Below, in pieces: positions 6,179-12,989 of a DNA stretch of 12,989 nucleotides. The stretch is from JAHBVH01 sp034437715. GTDB lineage: Bacteria; Chloroflexota; Anaerolineae; Caldilineales; Caldilineaceae. A model generated the notes under the pieces. The model made no database searches and was not told the DNA's origin. It saw only the letters and a program-made list of their open reading frames with translations. The translations under genes and the position numbers were made by a program. The first letter of the stretch is position 1; every line of letters starts with the position of its first letter. The stretch is from contig DAOTTR010000813.1 in the NCBI GenBank assembly GCA_034437715.1, forward strand, positions 1 through 12,989. Reading direction: 5' to 3'.

Positions 6179-6199
6179 AGACGATGAGAGGGGTTTTTT
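6163..6199 (+). terminator. Rho-independent terminator (attenuator) before lysC
   Basis: The 14-bp perfect stem AACCCCTCTCATCG (6163-6176) / CGATGAGAGGGGTT (6182-6195) has a 5-nt loop and runs into six T residues (6194-6199). It lies 46 bp before the lysC ATG, downstream of the leader peptide, so termination here would block the biosynthetic genes. Confidence 0.93.
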
Positions 6200-6245
6200 A
6201 TTGCCAAAAATTTTGATTTATCTTCAATAGAGGAGCAGAAATTCC

Positions 6246-7691
6246 ATGATTGTGATGAAATTTGGCGGCACATCGGTTGGCAACAGCGCTGCATTTGCCC
6301 AGGCGGCCCAGATTGTGGCAGGCAAAGTTGCCACCCAAGCCCAGGCGGCACGCCACGGCGTTGTCGTGGTGACCAGCGCCATGAGTGGTGTGACCAATTT
6401 GTTGATTGCCGCCGCTACCCAGGCCGCCGCTGGCAATGAGCGTAGTCACCACGAAGCGGCGCAAACGTTGCGCGCCAAACACCTGGCGGTGGTTGAGCAC
6501 TTTATTCCCAGCGCCGAAGAACGGGCTGACCTGACGGAACTGACCAATGCACGCCTGCGCGATTTTGACCGTCTGTGCAGTAGCATTGCCGTGTTGGGCG
6601 AGTTGACCGACCGCGGGTTGGATGTGGTGAGCGGGTTGGGCGAACGCCTGAGCGCGCCGATTCTCGCCGCGGTTTTGCGTGCGACCGGCACCCCGGCTGA
6701 ATATATCGACGCCACCGAGATCGTAGTGACCGATGCGATTCATGGCGGGGCCGAGCCGTTGATGGATCTGACCGAAGCCCGTTGTCGCGAACGCTTGATT
6801 CCCCTGATCGAGCAGGGCATTGTGCCGGTGATCACGGGCTTTGTCGGCGCGACGGTTACGGGCGTGCCGACCACATTGGGGCGTGGCGGCTCGGACTATT
6901 CGGCGGCGATTATTGGCGCGGTGTTGAATGTGGATGAGATCGAGATCTGGACCGACGTCAATGGTGTGCTTACAGCGGACCCGCGCGTGGTGCCCAATGC
7001 GCGCAGCCTGCATCAGTTGAGCTATGAAGAGATGGCCGAGTTGGCCTATTATGGGGCCAAGGTGGTCCATGCCAAGACGGTCAAACCGGCGATTGCCAAG
7101 CGCATTCCTGTGCGTGTGCTCAACACCTTTGAGCCAAGCCACCCTGGCACGCGCATTGTCGAACATGCCGATCTGAGCATTGCCGGCACAGTCAAAGCCG
7201 TGACCGCGATTCGCGAACTCAGCCTGATCACCGTGGCGGGGCGGGGCATGATTGGCGTGCCTGGGATTGCGGCGCGCACCTTTGGCAGTGTGGCGCGCGT
7301 CGATGCCAATGTGTTGATGATTAGCCAGAGCAGCAGCGAGCAGAGCATCTGCTTTGTGGTGCCCGATGCCGCGGCGGGGATTGTGACCGAGGCCCTGCAC
7401 AGTGAGTTTCAGACCGAACTCGAACGGGGTTATATTGATCAAATTGCTGATCATAGCAAAATTGTGATTGTGGCGGTGGTCGGCAGCGCTATGCGTGGCA
7501 CGCCTGGGCTGGCCGCGGGTATTTTCAAAGCAGTGGGTGATCAGCGCATTAATGTGATCGCGATTGCGCAAGGGTCGAGCGAAGCCAATGTCAGCTTGGT
7601 GGTGGCCGATGCCGACGCCAACGCTGCCGTCCGCGCCATCCACGACCTCTTTGAATTAGACAAGCCCAGCGCCGAACGCAGTCGAAGGTAG
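6246..7691 (+). CDS. lysC: Aspartate kinase, ThrA-class, two C-terminal ACT domains
   Basis: It phosphorylates aspartate to 4-aspartyl phosphate with ATP, the first step towards lysine, methionine and threonine; cytoplasmic. The 481-residue protein has the amino-acid kinase fold: KFGGTSVG (5-12), SGLGERLSA (129-137), TTLGRGGSDYSAA (209-221), EIWTDVNGVLTADPR (233-247) and YEEMAELAYYGAKVVHAKT (260-278). Two ACT regulatory domains follow, about 325-395 and 405-475. In layout it matches the kinase half of bifunctional ThrA/MetL proteins rather than the short LysC alpha/beta type, but the homoserine dehydrogenase is a separate gene. The ATG at 6246 has AGGAG (6231-6235) ten bases upstream; the ATG at 6255 is an alternative. 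The last residues (SAERSRR) come from GAACGCAGTCGAAGG, which resembles a dispersed-repeat fragment. It is controlled by the SAM riboswitch and threonine attenuator upstream. Confidence 0.96.
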   Translation: MIVMKFGGTSVGNSAAFAQAAQIVAGKVATQAQAARHGVVVVTSAMSGVTNLLIAAATQAAAGNERSHHEAAQTLRAKHLAVVEHFIPSAEERADLTELTNARLRDFDRLCSSIAVLGELTDRGLDVVSGLGERLSAPILAAVLRATGTPAEYIDATEIVVTDAIHGGAEPLMDLTEARCRERLIPLIEQGIVPVITGFVGATVTGVPTTLGRGGSDYSAAIIGAVLNVDEIEIWTDVNGVLTADPRVVPNARSLHQLSYEEMAELAYYGAKVVHAKTVKPAIAKRIPVRVLNTFEPSHPGTRIVEHADLSIAGTVKAVTAIRELSLITVAGRGMIGVPGIAARTFGSVARVDANVLMISQSSSEQSICFVVPDAAAGIVTEALHSEFQTELERGYIDQIADHSKIVIVAVVGSAMRGTPGLAAGIFKAVGDQRINVIAIAQGSSEANVSLVVADADANAAVRAIHDLFELDKPSAERSRR

Positions 7692-7779
7692 TTGCCACAT
7701 CTTTACCATAGTTAAAACAACGGGTAGCGGACGATAACGCGTTGGGCAATGGTCTGAATAATGAATTCTGATGGCAGTA

Positions 7780-7788
7780 TGGTATAAT
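7780..7788 (+). promoter_or_regulatory. Extended -10 promoter element between lysC and hom
   Basis: TGGTATAAT matches a consensus extended -10 (TGN-TATAAT) exactly. No good -35 hexamer lies 16-18 bp upstream, as is common for extended -10 promoters. Transcription would start near 7795, giving a leader of about 230 nt before hom. The genes hom and asd may thus have a promoter of their own besides read-through from lysC. Confidence 0.65.
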
Positions 7789-7818
7789 CCTAACCCGCAG
7801 CGGGGTACAGGGAAAGAG

Positions 7819-7842
7819 ATGTTCTACTGGCCTCTTCTGTAA
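7819..7842 (+). CDS. Possible 7-codon leader ORF (MFYWPLL)
   Basis: ATG 7819 is preceded by AGGGA (7809-7813) at good spacing and is followed by Phe-Tyr-Trp-Pro-Leu-Leu and TAA. It would lie near the 5' end of a transcript from the promoter at 7780-7788. AAGAG (7814-7818) and CTCTT (7832-7836) can pair around most of the ORF. Three consecutive aromatic codons are striking, but an ORF this short arises easily by chance, and hom has no obvious aromatic link. Confidence 0.25.
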   Translation: MFYWPLL

Positions 7843-7898
7843 GATTGACGATGTTTTTATTGGGGTTTTTTTATTGGGTTCGTCAGAAATTCAGAGGA

Positions 7899-7983
7899 TT
7901 GACATCGCCAACCATCCGTTAAAACGGGTGCCCCCCGGGCGCGATGCTGTCAACCCACTCAGAGCCGGTTGCGCCTTTTTATT
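7899..7983 (+). promoter_or_regulatory. Candidate structured leader upstream of hom: three-way junction and terminator-like hairpin
   Basis: A closing stem pairs TTGACATCGC (7899-7908) with GCGATG (7941-7946) and TCAA (7950-7953), with a 3-nt bulge. It encloses two hairpins: ATCCGT-TAAA-ACGGGT (7914-7929) and GCCC-CCC-GGGC (7930-7940). Downstream, CAACC (7951-7955) can pair with GGTTG (7967-7971), followed by CGCC and TTTTTATT (7976-7983), a terminator-like end. GGCGC (7938-7942) can alternatively pair with GCGCC (7971-7975), which would disrupt the junction. The stretch from 7692 to 8024 has no convincing protein gene, so a cis-regulatory RNA for hom is plausible. It does not match any riboswitch class I recognise. 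The folding was done by eye. Confidence 0.45.
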
Positions 7984-8024
7984 GGATATATTTCTAATCG
8001 AACCTGTCAAATTGAGTAAAAACA

Positions 8025-9143
8025 ATGCGAACCATTCCGGTTATTCTGTTTGGGGTTGGCGGGGTAGGCCGTGCGTTGGTGCGGCAAATTGTTGAACAGC
8101 GCCAATTCCATGCCACTACCCTTGGCCTGCAACTGCAATTGCTGGCGCTCTGTGACAGTGATGGCGCGGTCATCGAAACCAAGGGCTTGACCGACACCCA
8201 GGTCAATGAATTGATGCAATATAAGGCGGATGGTGGCAAATTTGCCCAACACCCGCTCGGTGACGCGCAACATGACCCAGCCGCGATTGTGGATATTGCT
8301 GGGCGCGCGGGCGCGATTGTCGTCGATTGTACGGCAAGCGCAGCCACTGTGCCCCCATTACTGCTGGCGTTGGATCGCGGTTATCGCATTGTGATGGCGA
8401 ATAAAAAACCGCTCACTGTAGAACAGGAGGTGTATGACCGGCTTACCAGCGCCGGCACCACCGCACCCAGTGCTACAGGACGGGTACGCCATCTGGGACG
8501 AGCACGCTGGGAAACGACGGTCGGGGCCGGTTTGCCGGTTATCTGTACGCTGAACCGCTTGGTGACGAGTGGGGATGGGGTGACAAAGATCGCGGGCACC
8601 TTTTCCGGCACCTTGGGCTATGTGATGACGGGGCTACAAGCCGAGCGGTCGTTTAGCGAAATTGTGCGCGAGGCGCATAAGCTGGGCTACACAGAGCCTG
8701 ATCCACGCGACGACCTGGGCGGGATTGATGTGGCGCGCAAAGCCTTGATTCTGGCGCGCGGCATGGGCTGGCAACTGAATATGACCGATGTCCAGGTGAC
8801 TGGCCTCTATCCTAGCGAGATGAGCCGTCTTTCGGTGGTCGAGTTTCTGGCTGCGTTGCCAGTGTTAGATGCCCAATTTCGCCAGCAGGTGCAGCAGGCC
8901 AAGGCCGCAGGCAAGGTGTTGCGCTATGCCGCCACCGTGGCCGATCAGCGCTGCACCGTCGGCTCTGTCCTTGTCGATGCTGGCAGCCCACTGGGTCGAT
9001 TGAGTGGCACAGACAACCTGGTGGAGTTTCATACCGGGTGGTATTCGCCCAATCCATTGGTGGTGCAGGGGCGTGGCGCTGGGGTTGACGCAACCGCGGC
9101 GGGCGTTCTGAGCGATGTAATCGAATTAGCTTATACGAACTAA
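8025..9143 (+). CDS. hom: Homoserine dehydrogenase without ACT domain
   Basis: It reduces aspartate-4-semialdehyde to homoserine with NAD(P)H, the branch-point metabolite for methionine and threonine. The 372-residue protein shows the N-terminal Rossmann fingerprint GVGGVG (10-15), NKKP (126-129), ETTVGAGLP (163-171), GTFSGTLGYV (191-200) and the signature EPDPRDDLGGIDVARK (224-239). D235 and K239 correspond to the catalytic Asp/Lys pair of the family. The signature is closest in style to the dehydrogenase half of ThrA/MetL and to the fungal/plant enzymes. The C-terminal ACT domain found in many bacterial Hom proteins (about 430 residues) is absent, so allosteric threonine inhibition through that domain is not expected. 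The Shine-Dalgarno before ATG 8025 is weak. It lies 333 bp after lysC and is followed closely by asd. Confidence 0.95.
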   Translation: MRTIPVILFGVGGVGRALVRQIVEQRQFHATTLGLQLQLLALCDSDGAVIETKGLTDTQVNELMQYKADGGKFAQHPLGDAQHDPAAIVDIAGRAGAIVVDCTASAATVPPLLLALDRGYRIVMANKKPLTVEQEVYDRLTSAGTTAPSATGRVRHLGRARWETTVGAGLPVICTLNRLVTSGDGVTKIAGTFSGTLGYVMTGLQAERSFSEIVREAHKLGYTEPDPRDDLGGIDVARKALILARGMGWQLNMTDVQVTGLYPSEMSRLSVVEFLAALPVLDAQFRQQVQQAKAAGKVLRYAATVADQRCTVGSVLVDAGSPLGRLSGTDNLVEFHTGWYSPNPLVVQGRGAGVDATAAGVLSDVIELAYTN

Positions 9144-9189
9144 AGAGGCAGGTGATTTGGGTGGTTAATTGCACGGATCACCTGTCTCT
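9144..9189 (+). promoter_or_regulatory. Intercistronic stem-loop between hom and asd
   Basis: AGAGGCAGGTGAT (9144-9156), beginning right after the hom stop codon, pairs with ATCACCTGTCTCT (9177-9189) in a 13-bp stem with one G-U pair and a 20-nt loop. No T-tract follows, so it is not an intrinsic terminator. It ends 10 nt before the GGAG that serves asd, and may protect the mRNA end, be a processing site, or tune asd translation. Confidence 0.65.
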
Positions 9190-9211
9190 CTCTATAAATG
9201 GAGACGACGAT

Positions 9212-10324
9212 ATGGAAAAGCGTATGGAGAAGAAGATTAAAGTCGGCGTGTTGGGTGCCACCGGCGCGGTGGGACAACGCTTTGTGCAGATGTTGCAAGG
9301 CCATCCCTGGTTCGAACTGACCGCACTGTGCGCATCGGAACGCAGCGAAGGCAAACGCTATGCCGACGCTTGTCACTGGAATTTGCGTGGCGACATGCCC
9401 AGCCACCTGCGCGATGTGATTTTGCAACCCTGTGCCCCAGGGGTGGAGTGTGAAATTGTCTTTGGTGGCCTGCCCACCGAGGTTGCTGGCCCGATTGAAC
9501 AAGATTTTGCTGCCGCGGGTTACATTGTCTGTAGCAATTCGAGCAATCATCGCTATGATGCGGATGTTCCTTTGTTAATTCCAGAGGTCAATCCAGAACA
9601 CATGGGGTTGATCGAGGTGCAAAAGCGCCGACGCGGCTGGTCTGGCTTTATCATTACCAATCCCAACTGTAGCACAACCCATCTGGTGAGCGCATTGCAT
9701 CCCTTGCATAGTGCGTTTGGCGTTAAGCGCGTCTTTGTCGTCACCATGCAGGCTGTAAGCGGGGCTGGTTATCCAGGGGTCAGCAGTATGGACATTCTCG
9801 ATAACGTTGTGCCCTACATTGGTGGCGAAGAAAGTAAGATGGAACAAAAAGAGCCGCAGAAACTGCTTGGCACCTTGCAGGGGGACAGTGTACAATATGC
9901 AGATATCTTGATTAGCGCGCATTGTAATCGCGTGCCGGTCCGGAATGGGCATCTGGAAGCAATTAGCCTGGAGTTTGTGAACAAGCCGACCGAAGGCGAT
10001 ATCCTGCGAGCTTGGCAGGACTATGCACCCTTGCCCCAGCAGTTGGGATTACCCAGCGCGCCACAGCCACCGATCCTCTATGACGATCGTCAGGATCGAC
10101 CGCAGCCGCGTCTGGATCGCTTGGTGGGTGATGTGCCCGGCATGACAACGGTTATTGGTCGTTTGCGCCCAGATCCGATCTTTGATTACAAGTTCTTGGT
10201 GCTTGGTCATAATACAATCCGTGGTGCCGCCGGTGGTAGCCTGCTGAATGCTGAATTGCTAGTTGCGCAAGGCTATTTGGGGAGTGAACGCATGGCCGTT
10301 GCCCGTGGCCTGGAACTTGCTTAA
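9212..10324 (+). CDS. asd: Aspartate-semialdehyde dehydrogenase (archaeal/fungal type)
   Basis: It reduces 4-aspartyl phosphate to aspartate-4-semialdehyde with NADPH and so links LysC to Hom. The chosen ATG at 9212 has GGAG (9200-9203) eight bases upstream and gives 370 residues starting MEKRMEKKIKVGVLGATGAV; the frame is open to a GTG at 9152, but that extra segment overlaps the stem-loop and looks non-coding. The nucleotide-binding GATGAVG is at 15-21. The catalytic cysteine is C153 in TNPNCSTTH, and the general base is probably H246 or a neighbour in HCNRVPVRNGH (237-247). The C-terminal HNTIRGAAGGSLLNAELL (333-350) is typical. Sequence style (TMQAVSGAGYPG, GGEESKMEQKEPQKLLG) places it in the archaeal/fungal-like ASADH group rather than the E. 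coli type. It completes the aspartate-to-homoserine set with lysC and hom. Confidence 0.95.
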   Translation: MEKRMEKKIKVGVLGATGAVGQRFVQMLQGHPWFELTALCASERSEGKRYADACHWNLRGDMPSHLRDVILQPCAPGVECEIVFGGLPTEVAGPIEQDFAAAGYIVCSNSSNHRYDADVPLLIPEVNPEHMGLIEVQKRRRGWSGFIITNPNCSTTHLVSALHPLHSAFGVKRVFVVTMQAVSGAGYPGVSSMDILDNVVPYIGGEESKMEQKEPQKLLGTLQGDSVQYADILISAHCNRVPVRNGHLEAISLEFVNKPTEGDILRAWQDYAPLPQQLGLPSAPQPPILYDDRQDRPQPRLDRLVGDVPGMTTVIGRLRPDPIFDYKFLVLGHNTIRGAAGGSLLNAELLVAQGYLGSERMAVARGLELA

Positions 10325-10331
10325 GGAATTC

Positions 10332-10463
10332 ATGTCACAGTGTTTCTGTCGCGGCAGTTCGTGCGGCGACGTACCCAATGTTCGGTGTGCATCTTTGCTG
10401 GCGGACGTTGGTTGGACTTTCGTGTACGCGCGTGTCTATGTGTCACCGGGCTGTGAGGGATAA
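10332..10463 (+). CDS. Possible small Cys-rich protein (43 residues)
   Basis: ATG 10332 lies 7 bp after the asd stop codon and follows AAGGA (10323-10327), which overlaps that stop, so translational coupling is possible. The product begins MSQCFCRGSSCGD and ends VSPGCEG, with five cysteines (4, 6, 11, 20, 41), a CxC pair, and no membrane segment. I do not recognise it. It may be a chance ORF. The rest of the 460-bp gap to the next gene holds a promoter candidate at 10530 and a few weak inverted repeats, and no clear terminator. Confidence 0.25.
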   Translation: MSQCFCRGSSCGDVPNVRCASLLADVGWTFVYARVYVSPGCEG

Positions 10464-10529
10464 TTGCTGGCAGCCCATCGGCACTGTACAGGACAGATCC
10501 TATATGACAAAGGTCGCGTAATTTTAAAA

Positions 10530-10559
10530 TTGTGTAGCGAGGATTAGACTTGCTACAAT
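10530..10559 (+). promoter_or_regulatory. Candidate promoter of the HAD-like gene
   Basis: TTGTGT (10530-10535) and TACAAT (10554-10559) are spaced by 18 bp, with TGC before the -10 (extended -10). A start near 10566 would give a long 5' leader of about 220 nt. That leader contains a repeated TGTTGCCCAG (around 10599 and 10610), a TGCCCA/TGGGCA inverted repeat, and a GGTTG/CAACC hairpin (10733-10752) shortly before the Shine-Dalgarno. Confidence 0.5.
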
Positions 10560-10784
10560 CAATATATAGAATGAGGTAAGGAATTTACCAAGACGCTGTT
10601 GCCCAGAACATGTTGCCCAGTACGAAATAAAGTTTTGGGCAGTGAGCACAGCATCACGTTGGTATTTTCCAAAAAGGAATCGTAGTGAGGCGTGTTACTT
10701 TAATCGCGATACGGAAATAATTTTCGAGCGTTGGTTGGTGTTTGTAGCAACCGAAGTAATGCGACGTTCATAAGGAGAACCCAG

Positions 10785-11999
10785 ATGAGTTTATCAACTA
10801 CAGCCACGCTTTTACAAGCTGAACCGCCGATCAAGTTGCAAAATTTCGGACGCGCAACGTTGGCTGATTTCTTTGGCGACATGGTGATTTATCGTAATTT
10901 AGAGCCGCTCGAGAAAAAGTTGGCAGGGCTAAAATCGGCTGGGTACCGTATGGGCTTGTCAAGTGATATCGTTCCCCGTAAATTTGAGCCTGACTATGCC
11001 AAAGCTGCACTTTGGATTGCTGAAGAGGCGCAACGTTTGCGCAATGTCACAGCTCCATTGCGCGAAGTACTCTTGATTGGCGATACGTTGTTAAATGATG
11101 GACAGGCCTACCTAAATCTGGCCAAATTGAGTGGGTGGCGCGGTGCTTGTTTTATTGGGGCAGATCGTTCAGCTCAAACTCCAGCCGTAGAGATTGATGA
11201 AGAAAATCTGCTCTATAATGCCAATCGTTGGTCTGCGCTCGGTGATTGGATCCAGTGGGTGGGAGAAAAGGGTTTCGCATTGGACGAACATACCCTGCTC
11301 ATTGTGGATATTGATAAAACGGCATTGGGCGCCAAAGGGCGCAATGATTCGGTGATCGATCGGGCGCGCTTAGAAGGTCTCTACCGCACCATGAATGCTG
11401 TTTTGGGCGGTGCGTTTAATCAAACTGCCTTTGAAAAACACTATACTTTCTTTAACCGTGGGCGCTATCATAGCCTAACCTCGGATAACCAAGATTATTT
11501 GGCCTATATTTGTTTGGTACTCAACCTCGGATTGATCCAATTCGAAGAGCTTCTGAGCGAAATTGAAAGTGATAGCCTACATAATTTTGAGCAATTCATC
11601 CGGTGGGTAGACTCGCGCATGATGAGCCAAGCGGGAGTTGCCGAGGCTTTCCGCCAGGTCCACGAAGCGGTGCGCGCCAGTGTACGGATTGGCGATGCCA
11701 CACCGTTTAAACAATTCCGCCGCGAAGAGTTTGTTAGTACTATTGATCATATGGGCAAATTGTCTGATGACGCTACGGTTGATGAAATTCTCAGTGAAGA
11801 AGTTGCTTTGACTGAGGAAATCTGCGAACTATCAGATTGTCTGAAGAAGCGTGGCTGCCTGCAGATTTGCTTTAGTGATAAGCCTTTTGAAGCCTCTTGC
11901 CCAACCCGCCAACTGGCAGAGAATTTTCTGCCAGTGCATCGCATGCCAACCCACCGAATAGGCATTTCGATTGCAGACAAGCTGCGCTTTTTGCAATAA
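10785..11999 (+). CDS. Uncharacterised HAD-like protein with unusual motif order
   Basis: The ATG at 10785 follows AAGGAG (10772-10777) at ideal spacing and gives 404 residues; an upstream in-frame start at 10731 has no such site. HAD phosphatase-like motifs appear in two places. The first part has GYRMGLSSD (53-61, like motif II) and LLIGDTLLNDG (96-106, like acidic motif IV), but no nucleophile motif before them. The middle has LLIVDIDKT (171-179), a DxDxT motif I with D175 the likely nucleophile. This is followed by a long helical stretch (about 190-350) and by CFSDKP (362-367), which resembles a second motif II. The arrangement suggests either two HAD-like segments, the first lacking motif I, or a permuted domain. 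No signal peptide or membrane helix is visible. Substrate unknown. It lies between asd and ftsH, probably as its own unit. Confidence 0.6.
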   Translation: MSLSTTATLLQAEPPIKLQNFGRATLADFFGDMVIYRNLEPLEKKLAGLKSAGYRMGLSSDIVPRKFEPDYAKAALWIAEEAQRLRNVTAPLREVLLIGDTLLNDGQAYLNLAKLSGWRGACFIGADRSAQTPAVEIDEENLLYNANRWSALGDWIQWVGEKGFALDEHTLLIVDIDKTALGAKGRNDSVIDRARLEGLYRTMNAVLGGAFNQTAFEKHYTFFNRGRYHSLTSDNQDYLAYICLVLNLGLIQFEELLSEIESDSLHNFEQFIRWVDSRMMSQAGVAEAFRQVHEAVRASVRIGDATPFKQFRREEFVSTIDHMGKLSDDATVDEILSEEVALTEEICELSDCLKKRGCLQICFSDKPFEASCPTRQLAENFLPVHRMPTHRIGISIADKLRFLQ

Positions 12000-12032
12000 A
12001 CTGATGAGCAACTTGTGACAATAAGTTTTGTA

Positions 12033-12098
12033 TTTGCGTTGTTTGAAAAAGGTATTTCTATATATGCCGGTAGAATAGCTGTTTTCAAACAACGCAAA
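12033..12098. promoter_or_regulatory. 17-bp perfect inverted repeat upstream of ftsH
   Basis: TTTGCGTTGTTTGAAAA (12033-12049) is exactly repeated in inverse at 12082-12098, with 32 bp between. It ends 23 bp before the ftsH ATG. No T-tract follows the right arm, so it is not a standard terminator for the upstream gene. It does not match the CIRCE heat-shock element. The spacer contains TAGAAT (12071-12076), a possible -10, so the repeat may be a paired operator around the ftsH promoter or an mRNA hairpin in its leader. Confidence 0.7.
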
Positions 12099-12121
12099 GT
12101 TTAGCAGAATGGAATATTTTG

Positions 12122-12989
<868 letters not shown>

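Noticed and set aside
6198..7643. 481-codon open frame on the minus strand
   Set aside because: Antisense shadow of lysC produced by its codon bias; the product is His/Ala/Asn-rich low-complexity sequence, and it ends in the attenuator terminator.
7795..8024. T-box riboswitch before hom
   Set aside because: No conserved T-box sequence (AGGGTGG-type) or specifier-loop pattern was seen.
7874..8095. 73-codon ORF overlapping the start of hom
   Set aside because: It runs into hom in another frame, has no good ribosome site, and overlaps the folded leader.
9152..9211. Upstream GTG start for asd
   Set aside because: The extra 20 residues do not look like the family and overlap the intercistronic stem-loop; ATG 9212 has a proper ribosome site.
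10731..10784. Upstream start for the HAD-like gene
   Set aside because: No ribosome site there, while AAGGAG precedes the ATG at 10785 at ideal spacing.

Overview
The window looks like bacterial chromosome of moderate GC. The best guess is a member of the Chloroflexota (class Chloroflexia). That guess rests on the style of the dispersed palindromes and GC-rich inverted repeats, and on the codon use and protein flavour of the aspartate-pathway enzymes. It is an inference, because no rRNA or other phylogenetic marker is present. All convincing genes lie on the + strand.

Region 1 (1-5526) is a type I restriction-modification locus interrupted by a palindrome/transposase cluster. It holds the 3' end of hsdS, an array of 28-bp palindromes embedded in roughly 150-bp direct repeats, and an intact REP-associated tyrosine transposase (RAYT) that carries one palindrome in frame inside its own coding sequence. 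These are followed by a run of half-palindromes, a full-length hsdR, and a closely spaced YgjP/M48-type zinc metallopeptidase gene. The methylase gene hsdM should lie to the left of the window.

Region 2 (5527-6245) is a long regulatory leader. It contains a nested inverted repeat that looks like a small non-autonomous element and a promoter whose -35 box sits inside a perfect palindrome. After these come a clear SAM-I (S-box) riboswitch aptamer, a 36-codon leader peptide with seven threonine codons in nine, and a rho-independent terminator. An upstream 11-nt segment can pair with part of the terminator stem and would prevent it from forming. The leader therefore appears to sense both SAM (methionine branch) and threonine.

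Region 3 (6246-10324) encodes the three enzymes from aspartate to homoserine: aspartate kinase (lysC, ThrA-class with two ACT domains), homoserine dehydrogenase (hom, without an ACT domain) and aspartate-semialdehyde dehydrogenase (asd, archaeal/fungal type). Homoserine feeds methionine and threonine synthesis, so control of the cluster by SAM and threonine makes metabolic sense. A second non-coding stretch between lysC and hom has its own promoter-like extended -10, a micro-ORF, a foldable three-way junction and a terminator-like hairpin.

Region 4 (10325-12989) holds a possible small Cys-rich ORF and an uncharacterised HAD-like protein with an unusual motif order. A 17-bp perfect inverted repeat follows, and then the N-terminal part of the membrane protease FtsH, which runs off the right edge.
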